Below, in pieces: positions 17,601 through 26,565 of a stretch of DNA of 64,000 nt; the first letter of the stretch is position 1, and each line of letters starts with the position of its first letter. This DNA is from Paeniglutamicibacter kerguelensis (GTDB taxonomy: Bacteria; Actinomycetota; Actinomycetes; Actinomycetales; Micrococcaceae). A program made the position numbers and the translations under genes. A model generated the notes under the pieces. That model did no database searches and was not told the DNA's origin. It saw nothing but the letters and a program-made list of their open reading frames with translations. The stretch lies in assembly GCF_017876535.1 (NCBI RefSeq), contig NZ_JAGIOF010000001.1, positions 3,410,001-3,474,000 on the forward strand. Direction: 5' to 3'.

Positions 17601-18386
17601 CTAGCGGCTTGCTGACCCCAGCGGTATCACCAGGGGCGTGTGGGAGACGGGATCGGGGATGATCATGCACGGCAGCCCAAAGACCTCCTCGACCAGCTCG
17701 GCCGTCACGATTTCCGAGGGATTGCCCGCGGCGACAACGTTTCCGTCCTTCATCGCGATCAGGTGCGTTGCGTAGCGGCAGGCATGGTTCAGGTCGTGCA
17801 AGACCGCGACCATCGTTTGGTTGTTTTCGCGGTTGAGCCTGCTGAAAAGTTCCATCAGTTCAATTTGGTGGGCGATGTCCAGGTACGTCGTCGGTTCGTC
17901 CAACAGCAGCGTCGGTGTCTGCTGGGCCAGTGCCATGGCCACCCAGACTCGCTGGCGTTGGCCCCCGGAGAGCTCGTCGACCTGCCGTCCGGAAAGCGAG
18001 GTGACATTCGTGGCCGCCATGGCATCCACGACGGCCGCCTCGTCGTGTTTGGACCACTGGCGAATCAGTGACTGGTGCGGGTACCGGCCACGTGCCACCA
18101 GGTCTGCGACCGAGATTCCGTCCGGTGCCGTCGAAGTTTGTGGAAGCAGCCCGAGTTTCCTCGCCACTTCCTTGGCCTTGTAGGAATGGATCGTGCGCCC
18201 GTCGAGCAGGATCGATCCGAGCTTGGGCTTGAGCAGCCGGGAGAGGGCACGAAGCAGCGTCGACTTTCCACACGCGTTGGGCCCCACGATGACGGTGAAG
18301 GCCCCCTCGGGAATCTCGATGCTCAGATCCCGGGAGATCACCCGCTCGTCGTAGCCCAGGGTGATGGTCTCTGCTGCAAGTGCCAT
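17601..18386 (-). CDS. iron-siderophore ABC transporter ATP-binding protein (FecE/FepC type)
   Basis: A 261-residue ABC ATPase: Walker A GPNACGKSTLL, Q-loop region LGLLPQ, signature ELSGGQRQRVWVAMAL, Walker B LLLDEPTTYLDI and switch His in VAVLHDLNHA. DEPTTYLDIAHQ is typical of siderophore/B12 importers. It would energise the two FecCD-type permeases encoded at 22303-24527. Unusually, the ATPase is separated from them by a plus-strand exporter-type pair and has its own promoter in the 200-bp divergent gap with that pair. Monocistronic. Confidence 0.92.
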   Translation of the reverse strand: MALAAETITLGYDERVISRDLSIEIPEGAFTVIVGPNACGKSTLLRALSRLLKPKLGSILLDGRTIHSYKAKEVARKLGLLPQTSTAPDGISVADLVARGRYPHQSLIRQWSKHDEAAVVDAMAATNVTSLSGRQVDELSGGQRQRVWVAMALAQQTPTLLLDEPTTYLDIAHQIELMELFSRLNRENNQTMVAVLHDLNHACRYATHLIAMKDGNVVAAGNPSEIVTAELVEEVFGLPCMIIPDPVSHTPLVIPLGSASR

Positions 18387-18584
18387 GGATCGTTACTTTC
18401 ACATTTGATCGGCCCATCCGTGGGACGGCCGGCTCGGTGCCGGGGCGATGGTGCTGGTCCCGGCGTTGCGTACAACACAAGCAAAGCAGGAAATATCGCC
18501 AATTCATGCCGATTTTCGCCGATGTGTCCGTCTGGCGATACAGCATGTCCAGCCCGCCCCACGGGCATTGCATAGGCTCTTGGA

Positions 18585-20270
18585 GTGGCCCCAACAAAAA
18601 CCAACAACCATCGCCCCGTTGATCGGGACTTGTCCCCGGATTTCTCCGCTATAACCCTGGGCAAACATGCCTTGCGCCACGGCGCATTCGCCGAGGGGCG
18701 CGGCCTTCAACTGGGGGCCTCGACTGCCCTGCTCATGATCCACCAGATCTGCGAGGCCCTGGTGCCGGTGCTGATTGGCGTGAGCATCGACAAGGCAATC
18801 GGCCCCTCGGACCTGGGTGCCCTGCTCTGGGCCCTTGGCGGACTGGTAGGCCTCTTCCTGATGCTGACCTACAGCTGGCGGCACGGCTACCGGCTGACCA
18901 GCCGGGTCTATGGATACGGCGACCATTCCCTGCGCCAGATGGTCATCGCCAAGGTGCTTGATCCGCGGGCCACCGGCAAACAATTCGGTGCCGGGCGGAC
19001 GCTGAACATCGCCACCTCCGACACTGCGATCACCGCAGGGCTGAGCTGGGTGGTCTCCCAGATGAGCGCGAGCCTCGCGGCACTGATCACGGCCGCGACC
19101 TCGCTGCTGCTGATCTCCTGGCAGCTGGGCTTGTTGGTCCTGGTTGCCACCGTGGTGTTTCTGGTGCTCATGCACTTCATCACCGCACCGCTGGAACGGC
19201 GCACGCACCTCCAGCAGGAACGCGCGGCCGAGGCGACGGGCCTGGCCACCGACCTGGTCACCGGGTTGCGCGTGCTCCAGGGGCTGGGCGCCACCCGCAC
19301 GGCCACCGAACGCTACAAGGAAACCAGCCGGGCCTCGCTGCAAGCTGCCCTGGGCACGGCAAAGTCCGAGGCCCTCTTTTCCACGGTCACCCTCGGATTG
19401 AGCGCCACATTCCTGGCCGCGATCACCTGGGTGGCCGCATCCATGACCCTGGCCGGCGAGATCAGCATCGGCCAGCTGGTCACCGTGGTGGGCCTGGCCC
19501 AATTCATCCAGGAGCCGCTGAGTTCGCTGGCGTACTACCCGGCCGCCCTTGCGCAAAAGCGTGCCGCGGCCAAACGCATCGCCACGCTACTGAACACCGA
19601 GGCCGGTGCCGATGCGCCCGAACTTGCCACGGATTCCATGGCCACCGGCCCTGCGACCTTCCGCGAAATGCTGGTGCGCGGTGAGGGAAGCCACCCCGAT
19701 TTCCGGCTGCTCCCCGGGACCATCACGGGTCTGCGCACCGATGCGAAAACCGCGCGCGAACTGACCATGCTGCTTGCCGGGCGCATCGAGGACTCCAACC
19801 AACGCCTGCACATCAACGGTGTTCCCGCCGCCGTCCGCGGGCTTGCGGAGCTGCGCTCAACGGTGTTTGTCTCCGATCACGACGCGGCGATCTTCACGGG
19901 TTCCATCCGGGAGAACCTGTATGCGCACGAGCCGTTGGACAGCGTGATGACAGCCTCGGGCCTGGCCGCGATTTGCGCCAGGCTTCCACTGGGATTGGAC
20001 GCACGGGTCGGCGAACAGGGCAGTGCGCTCTCAGGTGGCCAGCGCCAGCGGCTGTTACTGGCCCGGGCGCTGCACCAACAGCAGCCGGTCATCGTGCTCA
20101 CGGATCCAACCACGGCCCTGGACTCGGTCAGCGAGGCACGCATTGCTTCGGCACTTGGCGGTTTCCGTGCCGCCGCGCTGCTGGTCGTCTCCGATTCCCC
20201 GTTGTTGCTGGGCGCCTGTGACACGGTCATCGACGCCATCTCCCTACACACCGCAGGAGTGAACCCATGA
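18585..20270 (+). CDS. ABC exporter-type half-transporter with degenerate ATPase site
   Basis: A 561-residue type-IV (exporter-fold) half transporter: six membrane helices in about 40-320, then a nucleotide-binding domain. The domain is atypical: the Walker A region reads GLRTDAKT (residues 382-389), Walker B is LTDPT (Thr506, Asp507) in place of LDEPT, and the switch-loop His is missing (VVSDS). The ABC signature LSGGQRQR (482-489) is intact. It thus donates a good signature motif to its partner but cannot form a normal ATPase site itself. The GTG start may be leaderless: TAGGCT lies at 18573-18578. The stop overlaps the start of the partner gene by four bases. Confidence 0.88.
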   Translation: MAPTKTNNHRPVDRDLSPDFSAITLGKHALRHGAFAEGRGLQLGASTALLMIHQICEALVPVLIGVSIDKAIGPSDLGALLWALGGLVGLFLMLTYSWRHGYRLTSRVYGYGDHSLRQMVIAKVLDPRATGKQFGAGRTLNIATSDTAITAGLSWVVSQMSASLAALITAATSLLLISWQLGLLVLVATVVFLVLMHFITAPLERRTHLQQERAAEATGLATDLVTGLRVLQGLGATRTATERYKETSRASLQAALGTAKSEALFSTVTLGLSATFLAAITWVAASMTLAGEISIGQLVTVVGLAQFIQEPLSSLAYYPAALAQKRAAAKRIATLLNTEAGADAPELATDSMATGPATFREMLVRGEGSHPDFRLLPGTITGLRTDAKTARELTMLLAGRIEDSNQRLHINGVPAAVRGLAELRSTVFVSDHDAAIFTGSIRENLYAHEPLDSVMTASGLAAICARLPLGLDARVGEQGSALSGGQRQRLLLARALHQQQPVIVLTDPTTALDSVSEARIASALGGFRAAALLVVSDSPLLLGACDTVIDAISLHTAGVNP

Positions 20271-22030
20271 GCGAGCCAACCACCGGGATCCAGGCGGCCG
20301 TCGACAGGTTACCCATCGCCGACGGCCGGACCACCTGGCGCCACGTGATCCGGATCTTCGGGGCCAGGCGCTGGCTGGTGGCGTTAACGACGTTCACGCT
20401 GCTGTGCGTTGCGGTGACGGGGCTGGCGATTCCCGCGCTGCTTGGCGTGATCGTGGATGTTGTCTCCGCAAAAGGGGGTTCGCAGGCGCTGCTGAATTCC
20501 TTGGGGCTCTTGTTCATTGCGGCGATGGCCACCGGGATCCTGACCGGCATCTCCCAGGTTTTGCTGGCCAAGATGGGGCAGAGCGGCCTGGCCCAGCTGC
20601 GCGAGGAAGTCTTCGAATCCGCCATGGAGCTGCCCCAGGAACGTCTGGAGCGTGCCGGCAGCGGGGACCTGATTTCGCGGGTTTCCCGCGACGTGGACGC
20701 CACCAATGAGGCCATCGGCGGAATCCTGCCAACCTTCATTTCCGCCCTGTTCACCATTGCGCTCACTCTGCTGGGCCTCGGCGTACTTGACTGGCGGTTC
20801 GCCGCCGTCACCCTGTTGTGTGTTCCGATCCACGCCCTGGCGTTGCGTTCCTTCCTGCGCCGCAGTGGTCCTATCTACCGGGCGATGCGCGTGGCGGAGG
20901 CCGAACGTGGCCAGCACCTGCTTGAGGCCACCAGCGGTGCGGACACCATCAGGGCGTTGGGTACGGAGAAGCACCACGTGTCCGCTGTCGCTTCTTCCAG
21001 CCGCGGCGCCATTGGTCTGATGCTGAAGGCGGTGGTGGTTTCCTCGCGTTTCTACGGGTGGCTGAACATGGCCGAGCTTCTGGGCATGGCCGCGATCCTG
21101 TCCACCGGTTTCTTCCTGGTACGTGCCGATGCCGTCACCATTGGTGCGGCAACCGCGGCCGCGCTGTTCTTCCACCGACTATTCGGCCCGATCGGCGCCC
21201 TGCTGGCAAACGTCGATGAATTGCAAAAGGCGGGCGCCGGGCTTGCGCGTTTGGTCGGCTTGATCGATTCGGATCGCGAGCAACAAGCGCCCGGGCCCGA
21301 CGCAGTTTCGGGAACCGCCCCCGGCGTGGTGGTCCGCGGGCTTTCCGCCGGATACCGGGATTCCCCGGCCGTGATCACGGACTTCGAATTGAGCATTGCC
21401 CCGGGCGAGCTCGTGGCCTTGGTGGGTTCGAGCGGGGCCGGAAAGACCACGCTCGCACGGGTGCTGGCCGGAAACCTGGACCCCAGCGCGGGAACGGTGC
21501 TACTCGATGCATCCGCGGCCCCGAAGCTGGGTCACAGCACCCTGCTGGTCAGCCAGGAGGTGCATGTCTTCAGCGGCACCATCGCCGAAAACCTGCTGTT
21601 GGCCGCCCCCGCAAGCACCACGGAGGAATTGACCCGGGCCATACTCGAGGCCGAGGCCCACTGGGTCCTGGCGTTGCCCGAGGGGCTGGACACCGTGGTG
21701 GGTCACGGGGCGCTGCACCTGACCGGCGAGCAAACACAGCACCTGGCCCTGGTCCGGGCGCTGCTGAACAAGGCGGGCATGGTGGTGCTCGATGAGGCGA
21801 CTGCGGAGGCGGGATCGGCAAGCGCCGCCCTGATGGAACGCGTGGCCATGCGCATCACCCGCGGCCGCACCGGGGTGGTGGTGGCCCACCGGCTGTCCCA
21901 GGCGGCCCAGGCGGACCGCATCCTGGTCATGGAGGACGGGCGGATCGTGGAGCAGGGCAGCCACGCGGAACTGCTCGCATCGGCCGGCACCTACGCCACC
22001 TTGTGGGAGGCCTGGAGCGCCCGAGGCTAG
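20267..22030 (+). CDS. ABC exporter-type half-transporter, catalytic partner
   Basis: A 587-residue half transporter with six membrane helices and a nucleotide-binding domain. Walker A GSSGAGKTT (Lys393), Walker B VVLDEAT (Asp509, Glu510) and the switch His in VVAHR are intact, but the signature is LTGEQ (485-489) rather than LSGGQ. Combined with the preceding gene, this gives one consensus and one degenerate site, as in known heterodimeric exporters. Being embedded in a siderophore uptake locus with a SIP gene, the pair resembles mycobacterial IrtAB, an exporter-fold siderophore importer. Siderophore or other export is the alternative. Ends before a strong terminator. Confidence 0.88.
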   Translation: MSEPTTGIQAAVDRLPIADGRTTWRHVIRIFGARRWLVALTTFTLLCVAVTGLAIPALLGVIVDVVSAKGGSQALLNSLGLLFIAAMATGILTGISQVLLAKMGQSGLAQLREEVFESAMELPQERLERAGSGDLISRVSRDVDATNEAIGGILPTFISALFTIALTLLGLGVLDWRFAAVTLLCVPIHALALRSFLRRSGPIYRAMRVAEAERGQHLLEATSGADTIRALGTEKHHVSAVASSSRGAIGLMLKAVVVSSRFYGWLNMAELLGMAAILSTGFFLVRADAVTIGAATAAALFFHRLFGPIGALLANVDELQKAGAGLARLVGLIDSDREQQAPGPDAVSGTAPGVVVRGLSAGYRDSPAVITDFELSIAPGELVALVGSSGAGKTTLARVLAGNLDPSAGTVLLDASAAPKLGHSTLLVSQEVHVFSGTIAENLLLAAPASTTEELTRAILEAEAHWVLALPEGLDTVVGHGALHLTGEQTQHLALVRALLNKAGMVVLDEATAEAGSASAALMERVAMRITRGRTGVVVAHRLSQAAQADRILVMEDGRIVEQGSHAELLASAGTYATLWEAWSARG

Positions 22031-22212
22031 CCCTCGTTGCGTGGCTACTCCCACGGCAGAAAACCCCGAAGTCAAGGGAACCGGGGCGTTGGCCGGCTAC
22101 CGCTGGGTCCGTGGGCCCGGCGAAACCGTTGCGGGCCCGGGTCTGGTGCTGGATTCAACGCCTGCCCCGGCTGTCCCCAGTGCACCCCATGTGGGTCGAG
22201 GGCAATGGAAAC

Positions 22213-22256
22213 GGCAAGGGGGTCCGCCCACCGTTAGGTGGGCAGACCCCCTTGCC
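22213..22256. terminator. bidirectional terminator, 20-bp stem
   Basis: GGCAAGGGGGTCCGCCCACC (22213-22232) pairs with 22237-22256, with a single mismatch and a GTTA loop. It lies between the convergent ABC pair (ends 22030) and FecCD permease operon (ends 22303). Confidence 0.85.
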
Positions 22257-22302
22257 TGTGCCCTGAGGCAGGTCGTTGCTTGGCGACCGCCTCCGATTCC
22301 GG

Positions 22303-23454
22303 TCAGCTGCGCTTGGCCTCGCGGAAGAGCAGCCACACCAGGTACATCCCGCCGAGGCTGACGGTGACTACGCCGACAGGCATCTGGACCGGCGCCAGCG
22401 CATGCTGGGCGATCAGGTCGCTGGCCAGCAGCAACAGGGCGCCAAAGACCCCTGCGGAGAGCATCGACACGCGCCCGCTTCCGGTCATGCGCCGGGCGAT
22501 CTGCGGGGCGGCGAGCGCCACGAATGCGATGGGCCCGGCGGCGGCGGTGCAGATCGCGGTCAGGCACACACCGATGACCAGCAGCCACAGCTTGGCAGGT
22601 TCGGTGCTGATGCCCTGCGCCGCGGCGGCGTCGTCGCCCATTTCCAGGCCCTGCAGCGGGCGCGAGAGCAGCATCAGCGCAGGGACCATGAGCACGGCGA
22701 TCAGCAGCAGCGGGACCGCACGTTCCCAGCCCGCGGTGTTCAGCGTGCCCGAACCCCAGATCGCCGCCATCATGGCCAGGTGCAGGTCCGCCTTGATGAT
22801 CAGCCAGGTGTTGATGGATCCGAGCATGGCACTGATGCCGATGCCGACGATGATCAGCCGGAAGCCCTGGATGCCGCGCTTGAACGCCAGCAGGTACACC
22901 ACCGCGGCGGTCACCAGTCCCCCGGCAAAGGAGCCGATGGTGGTGGACACGAATCCTCCGCCGAGCAGCAACATGGAAACGAGCGCGCCGGTGTAGGCGC
23001 CTACGTTGAAGCCGATGATGTCGGGACTGCCCAGCGGGTTGCGGGTCAGCGACTGGAAGATCGCCCCGCTGATGCCCAGCGCCCCGCCGATCACGATCGC
23101 CATGAGCACCCGCGGCAGGCGCCAGGAGATGACCACCAGCTCGGTCTTGGCCGTGCCCTGCCCCAGCAGCGCCTGGAGGACCTCGGAGGGGCTGAGCACA
23201 AAGCTGCCCATGGACATGCCGGCCACGGCCAGTGCCGCGATGGCCAGCACGGCGGCGGCCCCGGTCAGCGCCGGGCGCGCCCTGATGACTATGGAAGGGC
23301 CGTGTGCGCCCACGCGCAGCCGCCAGACGCGTTCCCCGAAGTCGATCTTGGGAATTTCTGCGGGCGGCACTGGTGCAGGGGAATCCCGCCGGCCCTCTTG
23401 CGTCGCGGGATCTTCCGCCAGGTCCGTGAGCATGAGCGTGTTCTCTCTTTTCAT
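22303..23454 (-). CDS. iron-siderophore ABC transporter permease (FecCD family)
   Basis: A 383-residue FecCD-family permease with about ten membrane helices. RLPRVLMAIVIGGALGISGA is the family hallmark and is followed by QSLTRNPLGSPDIIGF; AAPQIARRMTGSGR is the ATPase-coupling region. The first 70 residues are a hydrophilic extension. Its ATG overlaps the stop of the upstream permease as ATGA, showing translational coupling. It is the last gene of the operon binding protein, SIP, permease, permease, all reading leftwards. An internal ATG at 23433 is a possible alternative start. Confidence 0.92.
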   Translation of the reverse strand: MKRENTLMLTDLAEDPATQEGRRDSPAPVPPAEIPKIDFGERVWRLRVGAHGPSIVIRARPALTGAAAVLAIAALAVAGMSMGSFVLSPSEVLQALLGQGTAKTELVVISWRLPRVLMAIVIGGALGISGAIFQSLTRNPLGSPDIIGFNVGAYTGALVSMLLLGGGFVSTTIGSFAGGLVTAAVVYLLAFKRGIQGFRLIIVGIGISAMLGSINTWLIIKADLHLAMMAAIWGSGTLNTAGWERAVPLLLIAVLMVPALMLLSRPLQGLEMGDDAAAAQGISTEPAKLWLLVIGVCLTAICTAAAGPIAFVALAAPQIARRMTGSGRVSMLSAGVFGALLLLASDLIAQHALAPVQMPVGVVTVSLGGMYLVWLLFREAKRS

Positions 23455-24527
23455 AGGGTGCTCGCCGACTTCCGGCGCACCAGCCAGATGAGTACCGGGG
23501 CACCGATGAATGCGGTGACGATGCCGACCTGCAACTCGTCTGGGCGGATGACGAGCCGGCCCACGATGTCCGCGCCGACCAGCAGGCTGGGGGCCAGCAG
23601 GATCGTGTAGAGCAGGATCCAGCGTTGGTCCGGGCCGGTGATCCAACGCGCCACGTGCGGGACCATCAACCCGATGAAACCGATGGGGCCGGCCGCCGCG
23701 GTCGCCGCGCCGCACAGCAGCGTGACGGCAATGACCACCAGCACGCGGGTGCGGCCCAGGCTCGCGCCCATGGCCGCGGCCTGGTCGTCGCCCAGCGAGG
23801 TGGCATTCAGCGACCTGGAAACCAGCAGCGAGATCACCACGCCCGCCGCCACGCATCCGGACAGCCAGCCCAGCGCGTCGCCGGGGGTTGCTGCCAGCGA
23901 GCCGGCACCCCAGAAGCGCATGGCATTGAACGTGGATTCATCGAGCAGGATGAAGCCCTGGGTGATGCCGGAAAGCACGGCGCCAAAGGCGATGCCCGCC
24001 AAGGTGAGCTTGATCGGCGTTCCGCCGGAACGGCCACGGGATCCCAGGAAGTAGACGACGGAGACCGCCATCAGCGCACCGGCGAAGGAGTAGAAGACGA
24101 ATTCGCCCATCTCCCGGGCGCCGAAGAAGGCAACGCCCATGACCACGGCGAAGGCCGCGCCCGAGTTGACGCCCAGGATGCCGGGATCCGCCAGCGGGTT
24201 TCGGGTCAGCGCCTGGATGAGTGCTCCGGAGATGCCCAGCGCGATGCCCACCAGCAGGCCGGCCAGGGTCCGCGGGGCCCTGAAGTCGATGATCGCCGCA
24301 TGGTCCGGGGTTGAACCCTGGCCCGTCAGCGCCTCGATGATGCTCATGGGGTTGACCTCGCGAGATCCGAGCAGCAGGCTGGCAGTCAGGACGACCGCCA
24401 AGAGCGCCAGGGCGGCCACCGCCCCGGCGATGCGGCGCGAATTCACGCGCATCAACCCCGGTGCGGCGGCCTGCCCGGTCTTTTCGGCAGGAGAAGCAGT
24501 CTCAGAGACCGTGGGCGTCGAAGGCAT
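23451..24527 (-). CDS. iron-siderophore ABC transporter permease (FecCD family)
   Basis: A 358-residue FecCD-family permease: FRAPRTLAGLLVGIALGISG, IQALTRNPLADPGILGVN and VPHVARWITGPDQRW are diagnostic. It pairs with the permease encoded just downstream to make the membrane channel of the siderophore importer; the two are paralogues, as usual for FepDG-type systems. The start at 24527 lies 26 bp inside the end of the SIP gene, so the genes are cotranslated. Confidence 0.92.
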   Translation of the reverse strand: MPSTPTVSETASPAEKTGQAAAPGLMRVNSRRIAGAVAALALLAVVLTASLLLGSREVNPMSIIEALTGQGSTPDHAAIIDFRAPRTLAGLLVGIALGISGALIQALTRNPLADPGILGVNSGAAFAVVMGVAFFGAREMGEFVFYSFAGALMAVSVVYFLGSRGRSGGTPIKLTLAGIAFGAVLSGITQGFILLDESTFNAMRFWGAGSLAATPGDALGWLSGCVAAGVVISLLVSRSLNATSLGDDQAAAMGASLGRTRVLVVIAVTLLCGAATAAAGPIGFIGLMVPHVARWITGPDQRWILLYTILLAPSLLVGADIVGRLVIRPDELQVGIVTAFIGAPVLIWLVRRKSASTL

Positions 24528-25413
24528 CGGCTACTTCATCCTGAATGATTTCCGGGTCCTTGTCGGCGGACCACAATTCTTCGAGCCACTTCTTGAAGTC
24601 CTCGCCGAGGGCCTCGTAGCGTTCGTTCCAGTCCTCGGCCTTGTCCGTCCAGTAACCGACGACCTTGAAGCTGGTGACGGGGAGCTTGCGTTCCCTGCGC
24701 AGGTACCTGCGGGCCTCGCGGGTCACCCGGGCCTCGCCGGCAACCCAGATGTAGCCCGGGCCTTCCGGCAGGTCCATCTCGCGCAGCACCTGAGCGAGGC
24801 GGCTGGGTGAATATCCGTTGCCTCCGTGGAGCCAACGCACCCTTGTTTCGTTCCCGAGTTCCAGCGCCTGTTCGTGGTCCGGGCCAGAGACCTCAAGGAT
24901 GGCGGTGGTGGGGGTGCCGGCCGGGACGTCCTCCAGCAGACGCGCCGCGGCGGGCAGGCCTGTGGCGTCCGCCAGCAGCACCTGCCAGGTGGCGTCCGCG
25001 GGCAGTTCGTAGAGCCCTGTGGGGGTGTTGAATCCGACCTCGGATCCGGTCTCGACCGAGAGCGCCCAGTCCGCGGCGATCCCGCCGGGGTGGACCACGA
25101 AGTCGACGCTGATCTCGCCTGCCTGCGGGTCGACGGAGCGGATGGTGTAGGTGCGCATGGGGCCGGCAACCTGGTCGGCCGTGTACTCCCAGTAGTCGCC
25201 CTCCGGGTGAGGGTACACGGGAATCGTCTCGCCGCGCTCCGGGAGGAAGAGGCGGATGTACTCGTCGCCAATCCCGGTGGAGATGAAGGTTGCCAGGTCC
25301 GGGCCGCCCAGCACGATGCGCATCATGCCTTCGGTGAGGCGTTCGGTGCGCATCACCACCGCGCGATAGATGCGGTTGGGCAGCTTGGTCTCGTTCAGCG
25401 TGGTTTCACTCAT
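24502..25413 (-). CDS. siderophore-interacting protein (SIP, FAD-dependent ferric-siderophore reductase)
   Basis: A 303-residue SIP-family flavoprotein. The N-terminal FAD-binding barrel includes RTYTIRSVDPQAGEISVDFV, and the C-terminal SIP domain includes VAGEARVTREARRYLRRER. These cytoplasmic enzymes reduce the ferric siderophore with NAD(P)H and so release iron. It is placed between the binding protein (four-base overlap at 25410-25413) and the permeases. In mycobacterial IrtA a related domain is fused to an exporter-fold ABC protein; here it is free-standing, which makes the neighbouring ABC pair more interesting. Confidence 0.93.
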   Translation of the reverse strand: MSETTLNETKLPNRIYRAVVMRTERLTEGMMRIVLGGPDLATFISTGIGDEYIRLFLPERGETIPVYPHPEGDYWEYTADQVAGPMRTYTIRSVDPQAGEISVDFVVHPGGIAADWALSVETGSEVGFNTPTGLYELPADATWQVLLADATGLPAAARLLEDVPAGTPTTAILEVSGPDHEQALELGNETRVRWLHGGNGYSPSRLAQVLREMDLPEGPGYIWVAGEARVTREARRYLRRERKLPVTSFKVVGYWTDKAEDWNERYEALGEDFKKWLEELWSADKDPEIIQDEVADAFDAHGL

Positions 25414-26384
25414 GGCAACAGGGCCTTCTCTACCTCATCCAGGAAGGCCATCTGGCCGCTCGGGGAACCGTAGACCATTTCCATGTTGATGTTGGTGATC
25501 TGGTCGTTCTTGACGAAGTCGAGGCCCTTCCAGACGCTGCTGGCGTTGAGCTTGTCCGAGGTCTGCAGCAGTGAGCGTTCCTCGCCGACTCCCACGGTGG
25601 TGAACGCCTCGTCGATGTCCTTGAGCTGGTCGAGCTGCTCGAGGCTCAGGTTCGTGACGCCTTCGTCGTTGGCCCGTGCCAGCTTGCTGATCTTCAGCCC
25701 CAGGTCGTCGAACACCAGGCAGGCGATGCCGTAGCAGTCAACGCCGACCTTGCCGTCGTAGAAGGAGACGCTGGCGACCACCGGGTCGATTCCTGCGGCC
25801 TTGATCTTGCCCTTGATCTCGTCGACGCGCGCCTGGTACTTGTCCGTCCAGGCCTGGTACTGCTCGGTGCGGTTCAGCGTCTCGGCGGTCTTCTTGAAGT
25901 GCTCGCGCCAGTCGCCGCCGTCGAAGGCGTTGTAGTTGTAGGTCGGCGCGATCGGGTTCAGCTTCTTGGGGATCTCGGTGTCGTAAGACAGTCCGTTGAG
26001 GATGAAGTCGGGGTTGGATTCAAGGACCTTCTCGTAGTTGAATTCCGGGTAGTTCGCAAACGGCTTCACGTTCGCCAGGGCTTCCTGCGGGAAGAAGTCG
26101 GGGAAGGTGGTGAATCCGTTGTCACCCCGGATGGGCTGCTGGTCGGCCAGCTTGATGCCCAGGGTGATCAGGATGTCGGTGTCGGTGGTGTAGAAACCCA
26201 GGGCGCGCTGCGGATCCGCGGGAACCTCGGCCGCGCCGAATTCATTGCTGATCGAGATCGTCTGCGCTTCGGCCGAGGCCGGCGCCTGGTCCTTGGCTGC
26301 CGCACCGGCGCTGCAGGAGGTGAGCAGGAGTGAGGCCCCGAGGGCCGCAACGACGCCGAGGTACTTGGTCGACATGGTTTTCAT
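25410..26384 (-). CDS. iron-siderophore ABC transporter substrate-binding lipoprotein
   Basis: A 324-residue FepB/FhuD-type binding protein. A signal peptide with lipobox LLTSC places the mature protein on the outer face of the membrane. VPADPQRALGFYTTDTDILITLGIK is the typical family beginning and VLESNPDFIL a conserved core. The ATG at 26384 is preferred over a TTG four codons earlier. It is the first gene of the uptake operon, and an IdeR/DtxR-like box lies 78-96 bp upstream, predicting iron repression. Confidence 0.92.
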   Translation of the reverse strand: MKTMSTKYLGVVAALGASLLLTSCSAGAAAKDQAPASAEAQTISISNEFGAAEVPADPQRALGFYTTDTDILITLGIKLADQQPIRGDNGFTTFPDFFPQEALANVKPFANYPEFNYEKVLESNPDFILNGLSYDTEIPKKLNPIAPTYNYNAFDGGDWREHFKKTAETLNRTEQYQAWTDKYQARVDEIKGKIKAAGIDPVVASVSFYDGKVGVDCYGIACLVFDDLGLKISKLARANDEGVTNLSLEQLDQLKDIDEAFTTVGVGEERSLLQTSDKLNASSVWKGLDFVKNDQITNINMEMVYGSPSGQMAFLDEVEKALLP

Positions 26385-26461
26385 GGGGGAATCCAATTCT
26401 GCGAGTGACGTGGAGGGAAGGCATTCGGCAACCCCGGCGTTTCAAAATGTTCGCCAGGGAG

Positions 26462-26480
26462 TTAGGGTTGCCTACCTTGT
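26462..26480. promoter_or_regulatory. DtxR/IdeR-like iron box
   Basis: TTAGGGTTGCCTACCTTGT resembles the actinobacterial iron-box consensus (TTAGGTTAGSCTAACCTWA), with the central GCCTA core and both half-sites recognisable. Its place upstream of the binding-protein operon fits iron-dependent repression. Confidence 0.6.
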
Positions 26481-26565
26481 ATCTCCACAGTAAATCGCCC
26501 TTATGCCGCGAATCGGACAGGCTGTGGCTCGCAAGCGACATACTCCGATGGATAAACCGGCGAGC

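Noticed and set aside
22303..23856. A 517-residue permease with a long N-terminal extension
   Set aside because: The extension is a shadow of the upstream permease gene; the coupled ATGA start at 23454 is the real one.
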